NCBI GenBank assembly: GCA_013151255.1
Contig: JAADIQ010000025.1
Location: 1 to 35,146 of the forward strand
Reading direction: 5' to 3'
From: Alphaproteobacteria bacterium
Lineage (GTDB): Bacteria; Pseudomonadota; Alphaproteobacteria; Caulobacterales; Parvularculaceae
Length of the DNA stretch: 35,146 nt
Below the pieces are notes generated by a model, which saw nothing but the letters and a program-made list of their open reading frames with translations, had not been told where the DNA came from and ran no database searches. The number at the start of each line of letters is the position of its first letter. Positions within the stretch are counted from its first letter, which is position 1. Positions 24,141 to 33,226 of this stretch are shown in pieces. Position numbers and translations under genes: made by a program.

Positions 24141-25195
24141 CCTACCGGGCAAACCATGACGTGGCCGTCAAACACTGCGCCAACGATGAGCGTGTCGTCC
24201 CAGACCGCGCCGACTGACGAGCCGTTGATTTCGCCTTTGGTGGATATGAACACATCGCGATTGTCGCCGGTTTGCGGGTCGATGCGCACGACATGGGATG
24301 GCGCAATTTCCGCGGCGTCCTTGGCGTGGGCGAGGAACTCAAAAGCCTTGGTGTGGCCGGCGACCCATAAGGCGCCGTCTTTGGCGATCTCAATATTGTC
24401 CGGCCCGGTATTGACCTTGATGACGCCGCGCTTGTTCAGGGCGCCAGATTGGATGTCGCGATCAAACACGGCGATGCGGCGCTCTAGAAACTCCGCCACA
24501 TAAACAGTCTTTCCGTCTGCGGACATATTGACGCCATTGGCGTAAGTCATGTGCTTGGCGGCGATAGAGCCATCCTTACCGTCGTAATAGACAACGCTCG
24601 AAAACGGCAACGCCATATAGGCTTCTAGCGTCGCCATCACGCCGTCTTCATAGCCGCGATCATTGGTGGCGTAGAACTGGCGCGGGCCGACGCCGAGAAC
24701 ATCGTTTGGCGAATGCATCGCGTCAAAAGAAACGCTGTCGAGATGGGTGAGGGCGCCGGCCTCGCCGACCTCGAAGATTTCGACGAACTCTTCGCCCGAT
24801 GGCGGATGATTGACGACGAACAGGCGCTTTTCACCATCCTCGCCGCGCCACAGGCTGATGCCGTGGGGCAGAAACCCTTCCATCGGCGGCGACACAAGCG
24901 TGATGGTGTCCGAGCCGTCGAGGCTCAACGTGTAAATTCCGTTTTTCGGGTTAACCCCCGCGCCGCCGCTCTCGTTATACCAGCCGCGCCGGTCGGCAGC
25001 GGAAATGAAGGCGAGGCCGAGTTCAGGATCGATGGTGACGTCTTCGGTTCCCGGCGCAACCTCAACCCGGCGGCATTCGGCAACCAGCGTCGGCTCAAGA
25101 TCGACCAGCGCGCCTGAGGCGGGGATGATGTGGACGAGGAACCAGCCAACAGCGCCAAGCAACGCCGCGGCGACAACATAAAAGATTAAGCGCAT
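24137..25195 (-). CDS. SMP-30/paraoxonase-like membrane-anchored beta-propeller protein (copy 2)
   Basis: The 352-residue protein has an N-terminal hydrophobic anchor (about 2-24) and a propeller resembling copy 1 at 18420. Matching blocks are GTEDVTIDPELGLAFISAAD, HSPNDVLGVGPRQFYATNDR and YANGVNMSADGKTVYVAEF, then GPDNIEIAKDGALWVAGH. An arylesterase or lactonase activity is likely from the family, but no substrate can be given. GGGAGGG lies about 9 nt before the ATG. Its stop overlaps the convergent M1 gene by 4 bp (shared TTAG). Confidence 0.85.
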   Translation of the reverse strand: MRLIFYVVAAALLGAVGWFLVHIIPASGALVDLEPTLVAECRRVEVAPGTEDVTIDPELGLAFISAADRRGWYNESGGAGVNPKNGIYTLSLDGSDTITLVSPPMEGFLPHGISLWRGEDGEKRLFVVNHPPSGEEFVEIFEVGEAGALTHLDSVSFDAMHSPNDVLGVGPRQFYATNDRGYEDGVMATLEAYMALPFSSVVYYDGKDGSIAAKHMTYANGVNMSADGKTVYVAEFLERRIAVFDRDIQSGALNKRGVIKVNTGPDNIEIAKDGALWVAGHTKAFEFLAHAKDAAEIAPSHVVRIDPQTGDNRDVFISTKGEINGSSVGAVWDDTLIVGAVFDGHVMVCPVG

Positions 25196-25356
25196 GGATA
25201 GTGTCCCTCCCGATAGTGTGGTGAAACCGTGTCAAATTTGATTGGCCTATGCAAGCACCCTATGCTGTTGGCGAATAACTGTTGGGGCGCGCCGATGAAT
25301 TCCGTCATATTTTGCAACTGGTTGGCTCGTTCGTCTTTCGTGTGGGGCGCCCGCTA

Positions 25357-26337
25357 ATGGCCAAACACATCATCGCCACGCCGCGGCGGCTGCCCGATGC
25401 GCTCGCCGGCATGTTGAAAATGAAATATGACGTTCGCGAGCCCGAAGGCGCCACGATATGGGGCGAGGGCATGTCGGGCGCTGATGAGTTTGCCGCGCTG
25501 GCCGACGGCGCGGATGCGATCTTCGCCACCGCCTTTGACGAGTTGGATGCGGGCGTGATCGCCGCCTTGCCGGCAAGCGTGAAGTTCATCGCCTCCATCG
25601 GCGTCGGCGTCGATCATATCGACCTTGAAGCCGCATCAGCGCGCGCGATAGCCGTCTCCAATACGCCGGAAGTCACCACCGATTGCCTGGCGGACGCGAC
25701 CATTGGACTGATCATCGCCGCCTGCCGGCGTTTTCGCGAAGGGCTCGACATTGCAAAGACCGGCGAGGGCCGGGGCATGTTGACGCCCGATAGCTGGGGC
25801 CAGCGCGTTACCGGGCGCACGCTCGGGATTATCGGCATGGGCAATGTCGGTCGCGCAGTCGCCAAGCGGGCGCAAGGCTTCGACCTCAACATCATCTACA
25901 CAACGCCGCGCCCGACGCCGGAGATTGACCAGGCGTTCAATGCGCGTGCGGTCGGGTTTGAGGAACTGATCAAAACCGCTGACATCATATCGCTACATTG
26001 TCCGCTCAAAGAGGAAACCCGGCACCTTATCAATGGCGATGTTCTGGCGCAGATGAAACCGTCGGCGGTGATCATTAATATTTCCCGTGGGCCGGTGATT
26101 GACGAGACGGCGTTGATCGAGGCGCTGAAGTCAAAACGGATATTCGCTGCAGGGCTTGATGTGTTTGAAACCGAGCCGGGAGAAATCAGGCAAGAGTTGC
26201 GCGATTTGCCAAATGTGTTCTGCCTGCCGCATATTGCGTCTGCAACATGGGAAAGCCGCGCGGCCATGGCACAACGGTTGTTGGCGAATATCGACGCGTT
26301 TTTTGAGACCGGCGCGCCAATCGACCAGGTTATTTGA
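25357..26337 (+). CDS. D-2-hydroxyacid dehydrogenase (glyoxylate/hydroxypyruvate reductase type)
   Basis: The 326-residue protein is a D-2-hydroxyacid dehydrogenase acting on a small keto acid with NAD(P)H. The Rossmann motif is GMGNVG (160-165) in LGIIGMGNVGRAVAKRA. Catalytic residues are Arg244 (NISRGPVIDE), a Glu at 271-273 (LDVFETEP) and His292 (CLPHIASAT). The N-terminal substrate loop reads IASIGVGVDHIDLEAA. GTGGGGCG precedes the ATG at 25357; a longer frame to 25282 has no family sequence. It heads a cluster with the SnoaL-like gene (19-bp gap) and the atypical SDR (2-bp gap). Confidence 0.92.
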   Translation: MAKHIIATPRRLPDALAGMLKMKYDVREPEGATIWGEGMSGADEFAALADGADAIFATAFDELDAGVIAALPASVKFIASIGVGVDHIDLEAASARAIAVSNTPEVTTDCLADATIGLIIAACRRFREGLDIAKTGEGRGMLTPDSWGQRVTGRTLGIIGMGNVGRAVAKRAQGFDLNIIYTTPRPTPEIDQAFNARAVGFEELIKTADIISLHCPLKEETRHLINGDVLAQMKPSAVIINISRGPVIDETALIEALKSKRIFAAGLDVFETEPGEIRQELRDLPNVFCLPHIASATWESRAAMAQRLLANIDAFFETGAPIDQVI

Positions 26338-26356
26338 AATACTATGCGGAGTGAGA

Positions 26357-26773
26357 ATGTCTAACAATTCGCAAGCCTTGGTTGAGCGCTTTTACTATGA
26401 GGTTTGGAACCAGGCTGATGAGGATGTTGCACGCGCGATTTTGACATCGGATTTTCAGTTCCGAGGCTCGCTCGGCATGGAGCACAATGGCCCGGACGGG
26501 TTTATCACCTATATGCGCAGCATTCACGCCGCCCTTGGCGATTATCAATGCATTATCGAAGACATCATCGCGGGCGATAACCGCGTCGCCGCGAAAATGT
26601 GCTTTCGCGGTATCCATAGGGGGCCGTTTCTGGGCGTCGCGGCGACTGGCGCGGAGGTGCAATGGGCGGGTGCGGCGTTCTTTACGATGCGCGAGGGCAA
26701 AATCAGCGCGCTTTGGGTGCTCGGCGATATTGACGGGCTGAAGCAGCAGCTTGCGCATGCGGCGGCGCCATAA
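26357..26773 (+). CDS. SnoaL-like / ester cyclase family protein
   Basis: The 138-residue protein has the NTF2-like SnoaL pattern: an N-terminal helix ALVERFYYEVWNQADEDVAR, then DFQFRGSLGMEHNGPDGFIT and a beta sheet including VAAKMCFRGIHRGPFLGVAA and IHALWVLGD-like ends. Members are cyclases, hydrolases or isomerases; the substrate cannot be predicted. GGAG lies 5 nt before the ATG. It is the middle gene of a three-gene operon. Confidence 0.85.
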   Translation: MSNNSQALVERFYYEVWNQADEDVARAILTSDFQFRGSLGMEHNGPDGFITYMRSIHAALGDYQCIIEDIIAGDNRVAAKMCFRGIHRGPFLGVAATGAEVQWAGAAFFTMREGKISALWVLGDIDGLKQQLAHAAAP

Positions 26774-26775
26774 CC

Positions 26776-27663
26776 ATGGCGTTATCATCAAAACCGTCCT
26801 CTGTTCTGGTTGTCGGCGCTGGCGGCGTGCTCGGGCGTGCAATTGTCCGTATACTGCGCGCACAGGGCGTTGACGTTGTCGCCGCTTTTCGAACGCGCCG
26901 GGCGGGGCTTAAACAAACGCTCGCCGGATGGGGCGCCAAGCCGCTTCAGCTCGACATTGACGATAGCGATGCTACGCGCCGGGCGCTCGGCGAAGTTGAC
27001 GCCGCTGTCTTCACGCCCATCCTGACGGTCTCACAAAGCACGGCGGCGCTGCTCGGGGCGGGCCAACGCGCGGTGTTTTTCTCCAGCAACAATGTTGCTA
27101 TCGACCCGGAGGCGGAAGTCTATGGGCGTCTCGCCAAGGCGGAAGAAGTGGTGTTGAGCGCTGCGCCCGGCGCGGTGATTTTGCGCCCGACGATGATCTA
27201 CGGCTATCCGGGCGACGGCAATATCAGCCGTCTGATCCGGTTCGTGCGGCGCAGCCCAATCCTGCCGTTGCCGGGAAATGGCGCCGCCTTACAGCAGCCG
27301 GTCTATTACCGCGATCTTGCAAAGGCTGCGGCGCAAATGGCTCTGGACGCGGCGCCGTCTGCGCGCAGCTATACCGTCGCCGGGCCGGAAGCGGTTTCTG
27401 CCCGCGCACTTTATGATGCTGTCGCGCATGCCGCTGGCGCCAGGCCCTTCATAGCGCCAATGCCCTTCGCAGCGCTTGCGCCACTATTGCGCGGCGCGGA
27501 GGCCATCGGGGTGAGGCTGCCCGTCAAAGCCGCGCAACTGGCGCGCGCGGCAAAGGATAAATCCCCGCCGCCAGAGGCTGCGCTGATATTGGGCGAAACC
27601 AGCCTGGCAGAAGGGCTCGCCGCGCTCACCGCCGCCCTTGACGACGGCCTGCACGGCGCCTAG
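26776..27663 (+). CDS. NAD(P)-binding atypical SDR (epimerase/NmrA-like)
   Basis: The 295-residue protein begins with VLVVGAGGVLGRAIVRILRA, the nucleotide-binding glycine motif of extended or atypical SDRs. It continues with VILRPTMIYGYPGDGNISRL, the substrate-region signature of epimerase-like and NDUFA9-like proteins, and QPVYYRDLAKAAAQMALD. A canonical YxxxK is not evident (the nearby text is VYGRLAKAEE), so catalysis is uncertain. The start lies 2 nt after the stop of the SnoaL-like gene. Last gene of the operon. Confidence 0.85.
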   Translation: MALSSKPSSVLVVGAGGVLGRAIVRILRAQGVDVVAAFRTRRAGLKQTLAGWGAKPLQLDIDDSDATRRALGEVDAAVFTPILTVSQSTAALLGAGQRAVFFSSNNVAIDPEAEVYGRLAKAEEVVLSAAPGAVILRPTMIYGYPGDGNISRLIRFVRRSPILPLPGNGAALQQPVYYRDLAKAAAQMALDAAPSARSYTVAGPEAVSARALYDAVAHAAGARPFIAPMPFAALAPLLRGAEAIGVRLPVKAAQLARAAKDKSPPPEAALILGETSLAEGLAALTAALDDGLHGA

Positions 27664-27705
27664 CTATGAGCCTAGCCTGATGGCTAATAACAGGAGACTT
27701 TCGCC

Positions 27706-28053
27706 ATGACAGCCAACCCGGTAGAGGCCGATATCAAAGCCAAAATTGACGCCAATCCCGTCATGTTGTTCATGAAGGGCACGCCGCAATTTCCGCAATG
27801 CGGATTTTCATCAACGGTTGTGCAGATCCTCGACCATCTTGGCGTCGAATTCGGATCGGCCAATGTTCTGGAAACCGACGACTTACGACAGGGCATCAAG
27901 GCCTATTCCGACTGGCCGACCGTGCCGCAGCTTTACGTCAAAGGCGAGTTTGTCGGCGGCTGCGACATCGTCCGCGAAATGTTTGAAAAAGGCGAGCTTA
28001 GAGGCTTGCTTGAAAGCAAGGGCGTTGCGCCTGTCGCGCAGAACGCAAGCTAG
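27706..28053 (+). CDS. grxD: Monothiol glutaredoxin (Grx4/GrxD type)
   Basis: The 115-residue protein carries the CGFS active site (Cys32) in [17 protein letters not shown], and the glutathione-binding [19 protein letters not shown]. Such glutaredoxins bind and transfer [2Fe-2S] clusters, often with BolA; no bolA is adjacent here. CAGGAG lies 9 nt before the ATG. The stop overlaps that of the following convergent gene by 4 bp (shared CTAG). Confidence 0.96.
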   Translation: MTANPVEADIKAKIDANPVMLFMKGTPQFPQCGFSSTVVQILDHLGVEFGSANVLETDDLRQGIKAYSDWPTVPQLYVKGEFVGGCDIVREMFEKGELRGLLESKGVAPVAQNAS

Positions 28054-28280
28054 GTTTTCTTCTTCGCCCGTTTGCGTTTTGGCAGCGGACGCTCTTCCTC
28101 GATATCGTCAATGGCTGACGCATCCAGCATGCGCGGCGCGCGCATCAGTGCTTCAGCGATTTGGTCCTGTTTGGTGAAACGCAGGCGCCTGAACAGCACA
28201 TCGGCGCGTGCGCTGCGCGAATGCGCGGTTGACGCCAGACGCTGGAAAATATCCTGCGTGGTCAATTCAATTTTACTCAT
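28050..28280 (-). CDS. Small basic protein of unknown function, adjacent to a CtrA box
   Basis: I do not recognise this 76-residue protein. It has a helical N-terminal half ([20 protein letters not shown], then [20 protein letters not shown]) and an acidic linker (DDIEEERP). It ends in a basic tail ([10 protein letters not shown]), which could bind nucleic acid. It is real rather than a shadow: its frame is consistent over the whole length and it fills the gap up to grxD. The ATG at 28280 is used; the extended frame to 28349 runs through the promoter region. A CtrA box and a GANTC site lie 39-66 bp upstream. Confidence 0.65.
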   Translation of the reverse strand: MSKIELTTQDIFQRLASTAHSRSARADVLFRRLRFTKQDQIAEALMRAPRMLDASAIDDIEEERPLPKRKRAKKKT

Positions 28281-28330
28281 CGCCGCCCCGGCTCTGTAGT
28301 TTTCCCTGCCTGAATGGTGATTCGAATTGG

Positions 28331-28346
28331 TTAATGAAATATTAAC
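28331..28346. promoter_or_regulatory. CtrA-binding box with adjacent CcrM GANTC site
   Basis: TTAA-TGAAATA-TTAAC (28331-28346) is an exact match to the CtrA consensus TTAA-N7-TTAAC. It sits in the inverted repeat GGTTAAT/ATTAACC (28329-28347), so it reads as a full box on both strands. GATTC (28319-28323), a CcrM methylation site, lies 8 bp away. It lies 50 bp upstream of the small basic protein and 105 bp upstream of the monooxygenase. I found no second full box in the window. Confidence 0.65.
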
Positions 28347-28451
28347 CATGCGCTATTGACGCCCCCAAAAGGCCAATAAATTCGCCGCTGCTCGGGAAAA
28401 TCGACAGCCTGCTCAGATTGCGCTAATAAAAAGGAAACTGAGGAGTTTAAT

Positions 28452-29987
28452 ATGGCCCCGCTGTCCGAGCCGCTTTCGGCGCAACCCCTTGAACATTTCG
28501 ATGTTCTGATCGTCGGGGCAGGTTTGTCGGGCATAGGCGCCGCCTATCATCTTCAGGACCGTTGCCCGGGGAAATCCTACGCGATCTTAGAAGGCCGCGG
28601 CGCCAGCGGCGGCACCTGGGACCTGTTTCGCTATCCGGGCGTGCGCTCCGACAGCGATATGTACACGCTCGGCTATCGGTTCCGCCCCTGGCGCAAGGCC
28701 AAAGCGATCGCCGACGGGCCGTCTATTCTCGACTATGTCCGCAAAACCGCTGAAGATTATGGCATCGACAAGAAAATCCGCTTCAACCACTGGGTGACGG
28801 ATGCGGCCTGGTCGAGCGCGGATGCGCGTTGGACAGTCACCGCAATGCGCGACGGCGAGGAAGTGCGGCTGAGTTGCAACTTCCTGTGGATGTGCTCGGG
28901 CTATTATCGCTATTCGGAAGGCTACACGCCGGAGTTTAAGGGCGTCGATGATTTCAAAGGCCGCATCGCCCACCCGCAGCACTGGCCGCAGGATTTGGAT
29001 TGCACCGGCAAGCGCGTCATCGTCATTGGCTCAGGCGCCACCGCGGTGACGCTTATCCCGTCGCTGGCGGATAAGACCGCGCATATCATCATGCTGCAAC
29101 GCTCACCGACTTTCATGTATTCGATGCCGGCGGAAAGTCCGTTTGCGAACTTTTTGAGCCGGTTCCTGCCCGCCAGTGTGACCTATACAATCATGCGCTG
29201 GCAGCGGGTGATCTTGCAGCAATTCTTTTTCAAAATGGCGCGCGCGCGACCGCAGAAAACCAAAGAAAACCTGATCGAGATGACGCGCTCAAGACTGCCG
29301 AGCGATTATGATGTCGAAACCCATTTCACGCCGGACTATAATCCGTGGGACCAACGCCTGTGTCTGGTGCCGGACGATGATTTGTTCGAAGCGATTTCAA
29401 GCGGGCGCGCTTCGGTGGTTACCGATGAAATCGAGACGTTCACCGAAACCGGCGTCAAGCTGAAATCGGGCAAGGAGCTCGACGCCGACATTATCATCAC
29501 CGCGACGGGATTGATCTTGGAAGTTCTGGGCGGCGCCAAAATGTCGGTTGACGGGCATGCGGTGAATATTGGCGAGACGTTCAGCTATAAGGGCATGATG
29601 TATGACGGCGTGCCGAATATGGCGTCGGTGTTCGGCTACACCAACGCATCCTGGACATTGCGGGCCGACTTGATCAGCGAATATATCTGCCGGCTGATCA
29701 ACCACATGGACAAAAACGGGTTTGCGCAAGCCGTGCCGCATAACGATGATCCGGCGATGGAAAAACACCCCTATCTCGATTTTTCATCAGGCTATGTGAA
29801 GCGGGCGGAAGACACGCTGCCAAAACAGGGGTCAAAGCCGCCCTGGCGCCATCCGCAAAATTACGCCGCCGACCTTTTCGGCCTGCGCTATGGCAGACTG
29901 GAAGATGGGGTGATGGAATTTAAGCAACACTCTGCCGCAGATGCTGACGCAGAGGGGCGCGACCGTTCGCGCATTGCCGCCGAATAG
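28452..29987 (+). CDS. Flavin-containing monooxygenase, Baeyer-Villiger type
   Basis: This 511-residue enzyme would use FAD and NADPH to insert oxygen into ketones. FAD binding is VGAGLSGIGAAYHL (GxGxxG at 22-27), and NADPH binding is VIVIGSGATAVTL (about 189-201). The Baeyer-Villiger fingerprint FxGxxxHxxxW(P) is FKGRIAHPQHWP at 168-179, and GGTWDLFRYPGVRSDSD (about 53-69) is the second motif. The substrate is unknown. AGGAG lies 6 nt before the ATG. A CtrA box lies about 105 bp upstream, though it could serve the divergent small gene instead. Confidence 0.93.
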   Translation: MAPLSEPLSAQPLEHFDVLIVGAGLSGIGAAYHLQDRCPGKSYAILEGRGASGGTWDLFRYPGVRSDSDMYTLGYRFRPWRKAKAIADGPSILDYVRKTAEDYGIDKKIRFNHWVTDAAWSSADARWTVTAMRDGEEVRLSCNFLWMCSGYYRYSEGYTPEFKGVDDFKGRIAHPQHWPQDLDCTGKRVIVIGSGATAVTLIPSLADKTAHIIMLQRSPTFMYSMPAESPFANFLSRFLPASVTYTIMRWQRVILQQFFFKMARARPQKTKENLIEMTRSRLPSDYDVETHFTPDYNPWDQRLCLVPDDDLFEAISSGRASVVTDEIETFTETGVKLKSGKELDADIIITATGLILEVLGGAKMSVDGHAVNIGETFSYKGMMYDGVPNMASVFGYTNASWTLRADLISEYICRLINHMDKNGFAQAVPHNDDPAMEKHPYLDFSSGYVKRAEDTLPKQGSKPPWRHPQNYAADLFGLRYGRLEDGVMEFKQHSAADADAEGRDRSRIAAE

Positions 29988-30199
29988 GCCATGCCAAGCT
30001 CCAATAACCGGTTGAAAACATAAATAAAACGCCGCTGATGATATATGTAGCAGTATGGGAGCGCGAACCCGCAGCCTAGTGATCTCGGTCTAAGAACAGC
30101 CAGATTCCACTTCCCAGGGCGCATTTTATGCTAGTAGATTGAGTCTTGGAAAAAGTCCGGCGATCACCGCATAAGACCCGCTACATAGGAGCCAATCCA

Positions 30200-32626
30200 T
30201 TGACCGCATATCCTGTTCCGTCAATTCGACTGCTGACATACGCTTGCATAAGCGGGGTGTTACTCAGCGTTGCGAGCGGCGCCGCTGCTCAGGAAACGCC
30301 CATTGTACAGCCGGGCCCGCCGGGCGATCCATCGCGGGAACTCAGCGCCGAACAGGCAATCAAGATTGCCGACAATAGCTATTCGCCGGACGATGCAGCG
30401 TTCATGCAAGACATGATCCCGCATCACAACCAGGCCGTTCAGATGGCTGCATTGGTGGCCGATCGCACCAACCGCCAGGAGCTGCTCGATGTGGCCGGGC
30501 GCATTGACGCCTCGCAGGCCGATGAGATCAAGTTTATGCAGCAGTGGTTGCGCGCGCGCGGAGAGACGCCGCCGGACCCAACCGCCCATGATGCGATGCG
30601 CACGTCCCATTCGATGGCCGGCATGGCCTCGCCAGAACAGATGGCCCAGCTTGCCGGCGAGAAGGGTACAGGTTTCGACAGGTTATTCCTTGAGCTGATG
30701 ATTGAGCACCATAAAGGTGCGGTGAAGATGGTCAAGGAACTGCACAAACAACCGGGCTCGGCATATGATCCGATATTGTTCGAGTTCACCAATGACGTCG
30801 TTAATGATCAGACCGCCGAGATTGAGCGCATGGATGCGGTGTTGGTCAGTATCTCTACCGATGCAAGGGCGAACCTGGCGGCAGGCTACAAAGACGCCGG
30901 CCAGGCCATTATGAACCTGGAGCTTATTGCCTCGCTGCCCAAACCGCCCGGATTTTTCGATCCGCAAAACCCCATCGGGCTGGCCCCGGCAAAACCGCAA
31001 AAAGATTCCGATAAGCCGGCCAAAAATGATGATGACAAGTGGAGCAAACGCTCGCCGCTGTTAAGTTTTTCCAATACTGACATGGCGTTCTTCGGCGACA
31101 AGGTGGTGGTCGGCAGCTATCATGGCTTCAACATTTATCAGCTGCAAAAAGATGGCGTGCCGAAACTGTTCAGTTCGGTGGTCTGCCCGGGCGGGCAGGG
31201 CGATGTATCCATTGTCGGCGATCTTCTGATTATGTCGGTGGAGCAAACCCGCGGCCGGGTTGATTGCGGGCTGCAGGGCGTCGGCAAGGACATCAGCGCT
31301 GAGCGCTTTCGCGGGCTTCGCATCTTCAACATTAGCGATCCCGCACGGCCGGTTCAAGTCGGCCAGGTCCAGACTTGCCGCGGCTCGCACACGCATTCGG
31401 TTGTCTCCGGTCCCGGCAAAGACGGCAAGATTATCGTTTATAATTCCGGCACTTCATCCGTACGCAAAGGAAAAGAGCTGGCAGGCTGCGTCGGCAACAT
31501 TCCTGGCGATGACAGAACCGCGCTGTTCCGCATCGACGTCATTGAGATCCCTGTCGACGATCCGTCCAAGGCCCGCATCATCGACAGCCCCGCCGTGTTC
31601 GCCGACCCAAAGACCGGCAGGCTGGCGGGCCTGTGGCAGGGCGGCGATCATGGCGACGATACGCAAAAAACCAATCAGACCAACCAATGCCACGACATCA
31701 CCGTCTTTCCAGAGTTAAAGATTGCCGCCGGCGCGTGCTCGGGCAATGGCATCATCTTCGACATTTCCGATCCTTTGAAACCCAAACGCATCGACGAGGT
31801 CGTCGATAAGGGCTTTGCCTATTGGCACTCAGCGACGTTTAACAATGACGCCACCAAGGTTATCTTCACTGATGAATGGGGCGGCGGCGGTCGGCCCCGT
31901 TGTCTCGCTTCCGACCCGAAGGAGTGGGGCGCGGACGCCATTTACGACATCGTCGATGGCCAGCTTGAGTTTAAAGGCTACTACAAGTTGCCGGCGCCGC
32001 AGGTCGAGCAAGAAAACTGCGTCGCCCATAACGGTTCCATCATACCGGTCCCCGGCCGCGATATATTCGTGCAGGCCTGGTACCAAGGCGGCCTGTCGGT
32101 GATCGATTTTACCGACTCGGCCAATCCGGTGGAGATCGCCTATTTCGACCGCGGCCCCATCCATGAGAAGCGCTTGGTCGTCGGCGGATATTGGTCGACT
32201 TATTGGTATAACGGCAAGATCTATGGCTCCGAAATTGTGCGCGGGCTGGATGTGATGGCGCTGGCGCCGAGTGCGTATCTGAGCGAAAATGAAATCGCTG
32301 CAGCGGCGATCGCTGATCAGGGCGGGTTGTTTAATCCGCAGCAGCAGTTCCGCGTGACCTGGCCGGCGGAACCCGTTGTCGCCCGTGCGTATATCGACCA
32401 ACTTCAGCGAAGCGAGGCGTTGTCGCCATCGTTGGCCACGGAGCTGACCACAACGCTGGACAGCGCAGCGTCGCGACTTGAGGACGGCGGGCGCGATAAG
32501 GGCCTGGCGAAGAAACTCAAAGCGCTGGCGGCGAAAATGAAAGTGGATGGCGCAGACGCCGCCACAACAAAACGCCGCGCCGCGCTTGGCGAGACATTGA
32601 AAGGAATTGCAGCAAGGCTACGCTAA
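30200..32626 (+). CDS. Exported DUF305-LVIVD-repeat fusion protein
   Basis: The 808-residue protein is exported: signal peptide LLTYACISGVLLSVASGAAA ends near residue 30. Residues 62-205 form a DUF305 domain with paired-His sites MIPHHNQAVQMA (His75-76) and MIEHHKGAVKM (His170-171), in a family often linked to copper. About 285-700 are LVIVD-type propeller repeats (GLRIFNISDPARPVQVGQV; GGLSVIDFTDSANPVEIAYF). The last 70 residues are helical and charged. I start at TTG 30200 because AGGAG lies 8 nt upstream and the signal peptide then begins at once; TTG 30146 has neither. The 212-bp upstream gap holds only weak promoter-like sequence. It is convergent with the CYTH gene (1-bp gap). Confidence 0.87.
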   Translation: MTAYPVPSIRLLTYACISGVLLSVASGAAAQETPIVQPGPPGDPSRELSAEQAIKIADNSYSPDDAAFMQDMIPHHNQAVQMAALVADRTNRQELLDVAGRIDASQADEIKFMQQWLRARGETPPDPTAHDAMRTSHSMAGMASPEQMAQLAGEKGTGFDRLFLELMIEHHKGAVKMVKELHKQPGSAYDPILFEFTNDVVNDQTAEIERMDAVLVSISTDARANLAAGYKDAGQAIMNLELIASLPKPPGFFDPQNPIGLAPAKPQKDSDKPAKNDDDKWSKRSPLLSFSNTDMAFFGDKVVVGSYHGFNIYQLQKDGVPKLFSSVVCPGGQGDVSIVGDLLIMSVEQTRGRVDCGLQGVGKDISAERFRGLRIFNISDPARPVQVGQVQTCRGSHTHSVVSGPGKDGKIIVYNSGTSSVRKGKELAGCVGNIPGDDRTALFRIDVIEIPVDDPSKARIIDSPAVFADPKTGRLAGLWQGGDHGDDTQKTNQTNQCHDITVFPELKIAAGACSGNGIIFDISDPLKPKRIDEVVDKGFAYWHSATFNNDATKVIFTDEWGGGGRPRCLASDPKEWGADAIYDIVDGQLEFKGYYKLPAPQVEQENCVAHNGSIIPVPGRDIFVQAWYQGGLSVIDFTDSANPVEIAYFDRGPIHEKRLVVGGYWSTYWYNGKIYGSEIVRGLDVMALAPSAYLSENEIAAAAIADQGGLFNPQQQFRVTWPAEPVVARAYIDQLQRSEALSPSLATELTTTLDSAASRLEDGGRDKGLAKKLKALAAKMKVDGADAATTKRRAALGETLKGIAARLR

Positions 32627-32627
32627 A

Positions 32628-33224
32628 TCATCGCAAGCCGGGAGCGCGGAGCATAGTGCGATAAGATCGCGCCTCACGGCTGGCTGGCGAGAGGTCAAGG
32701 TTGAGGGCGAGCGCTTCGATTTGCTCGCGCAGCCCGTCAAGAGCCTGTTCGTCATCCGTCATTGCGGCGATTTCAACAAATTGGCCAAGCCCGGGAACTT
32801 CATCCAGGGTGACATGCAAGGCTGCAAGAAAATAAAGATCGCGCGCTTTCTCTACGCGCAGAACCTCAACAAAACCGAGCGATGTCAGCATTTCAACGGC
32901 CTTGTCTGCGTCATGTAAATCCATTGCGACACACCGGTCGGGGCCGGGGCCCTTGCTGATCCACAACACGCGGCCGGATGGCGCCATGCTTCTCAAACAC
33001 ACGGCCTGATCGTTCTCGGCGAGGCGCCTATCGTCCATATCGAAGTAAATATCGGTTTCGTGATTTTCCAGCATGAAGGCGACGCCGCCAAGTTGCATGA
33101 TCTGGTCACGAATATGGGCGAGATTTTCAACCCGGTATTTATGCTCTACTTCGTACCGGCCTTGGAAGTGCTCGCCGGGATCGCACAACATGCCTTTGCG
33201 TTGCAGATCCGATCCGCTTCCCAT
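32628..33224 (-). CDS. CYTH domain protein (CyaB/ThTPase-like)
   Basis: CYTH enzymes act on organic or inorganic triphosphates: class IV adenylate cyclase, thiamine triphosphatase or tripolyphosphatase. The signature ExExK is EVEHK at 25-29. Further tunnel residues are DIYFDMDDRRL, WISKGPG and LDEVPGLGQFVEIAA, so the fold looks complete at 198 residues. One LRxR position is LRSM here, so activity could differ. Its ATG follows the phaC stop by 2 nt on the same strand, so it is almost certainly co-transcribed with phaC. Which triphosphate it acts on cannot be told from sequence. Confidence 0.85.
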   Translation of the reverse strand: MGSGSDLQRKGMLCDPGEHFQGRYEVEHKYRVENLAHIRDQIMQLGGVAFMLENHETDIYFDMDDRRLAENDQAVCLRSMAPSGRVLWISKGPGPDRCVAMDLHDADKAVEMLTSLGFVEVLRVEKARDLYFLAALHVTLDEVPGLGQFVEIAAMTDDEQALDGLREQIEALALNLDLSPASREARSYRTMLRAPGLR

Positions 33225-33226
33225 GG

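Noticed and set aside
30146..30199. Upstream TTG start of the DUF305-LVIVD protein
   Set aside because: No ribosome-binding site, and it would bury the signal peptide behind a basic extension; TTG 30200 fits better.
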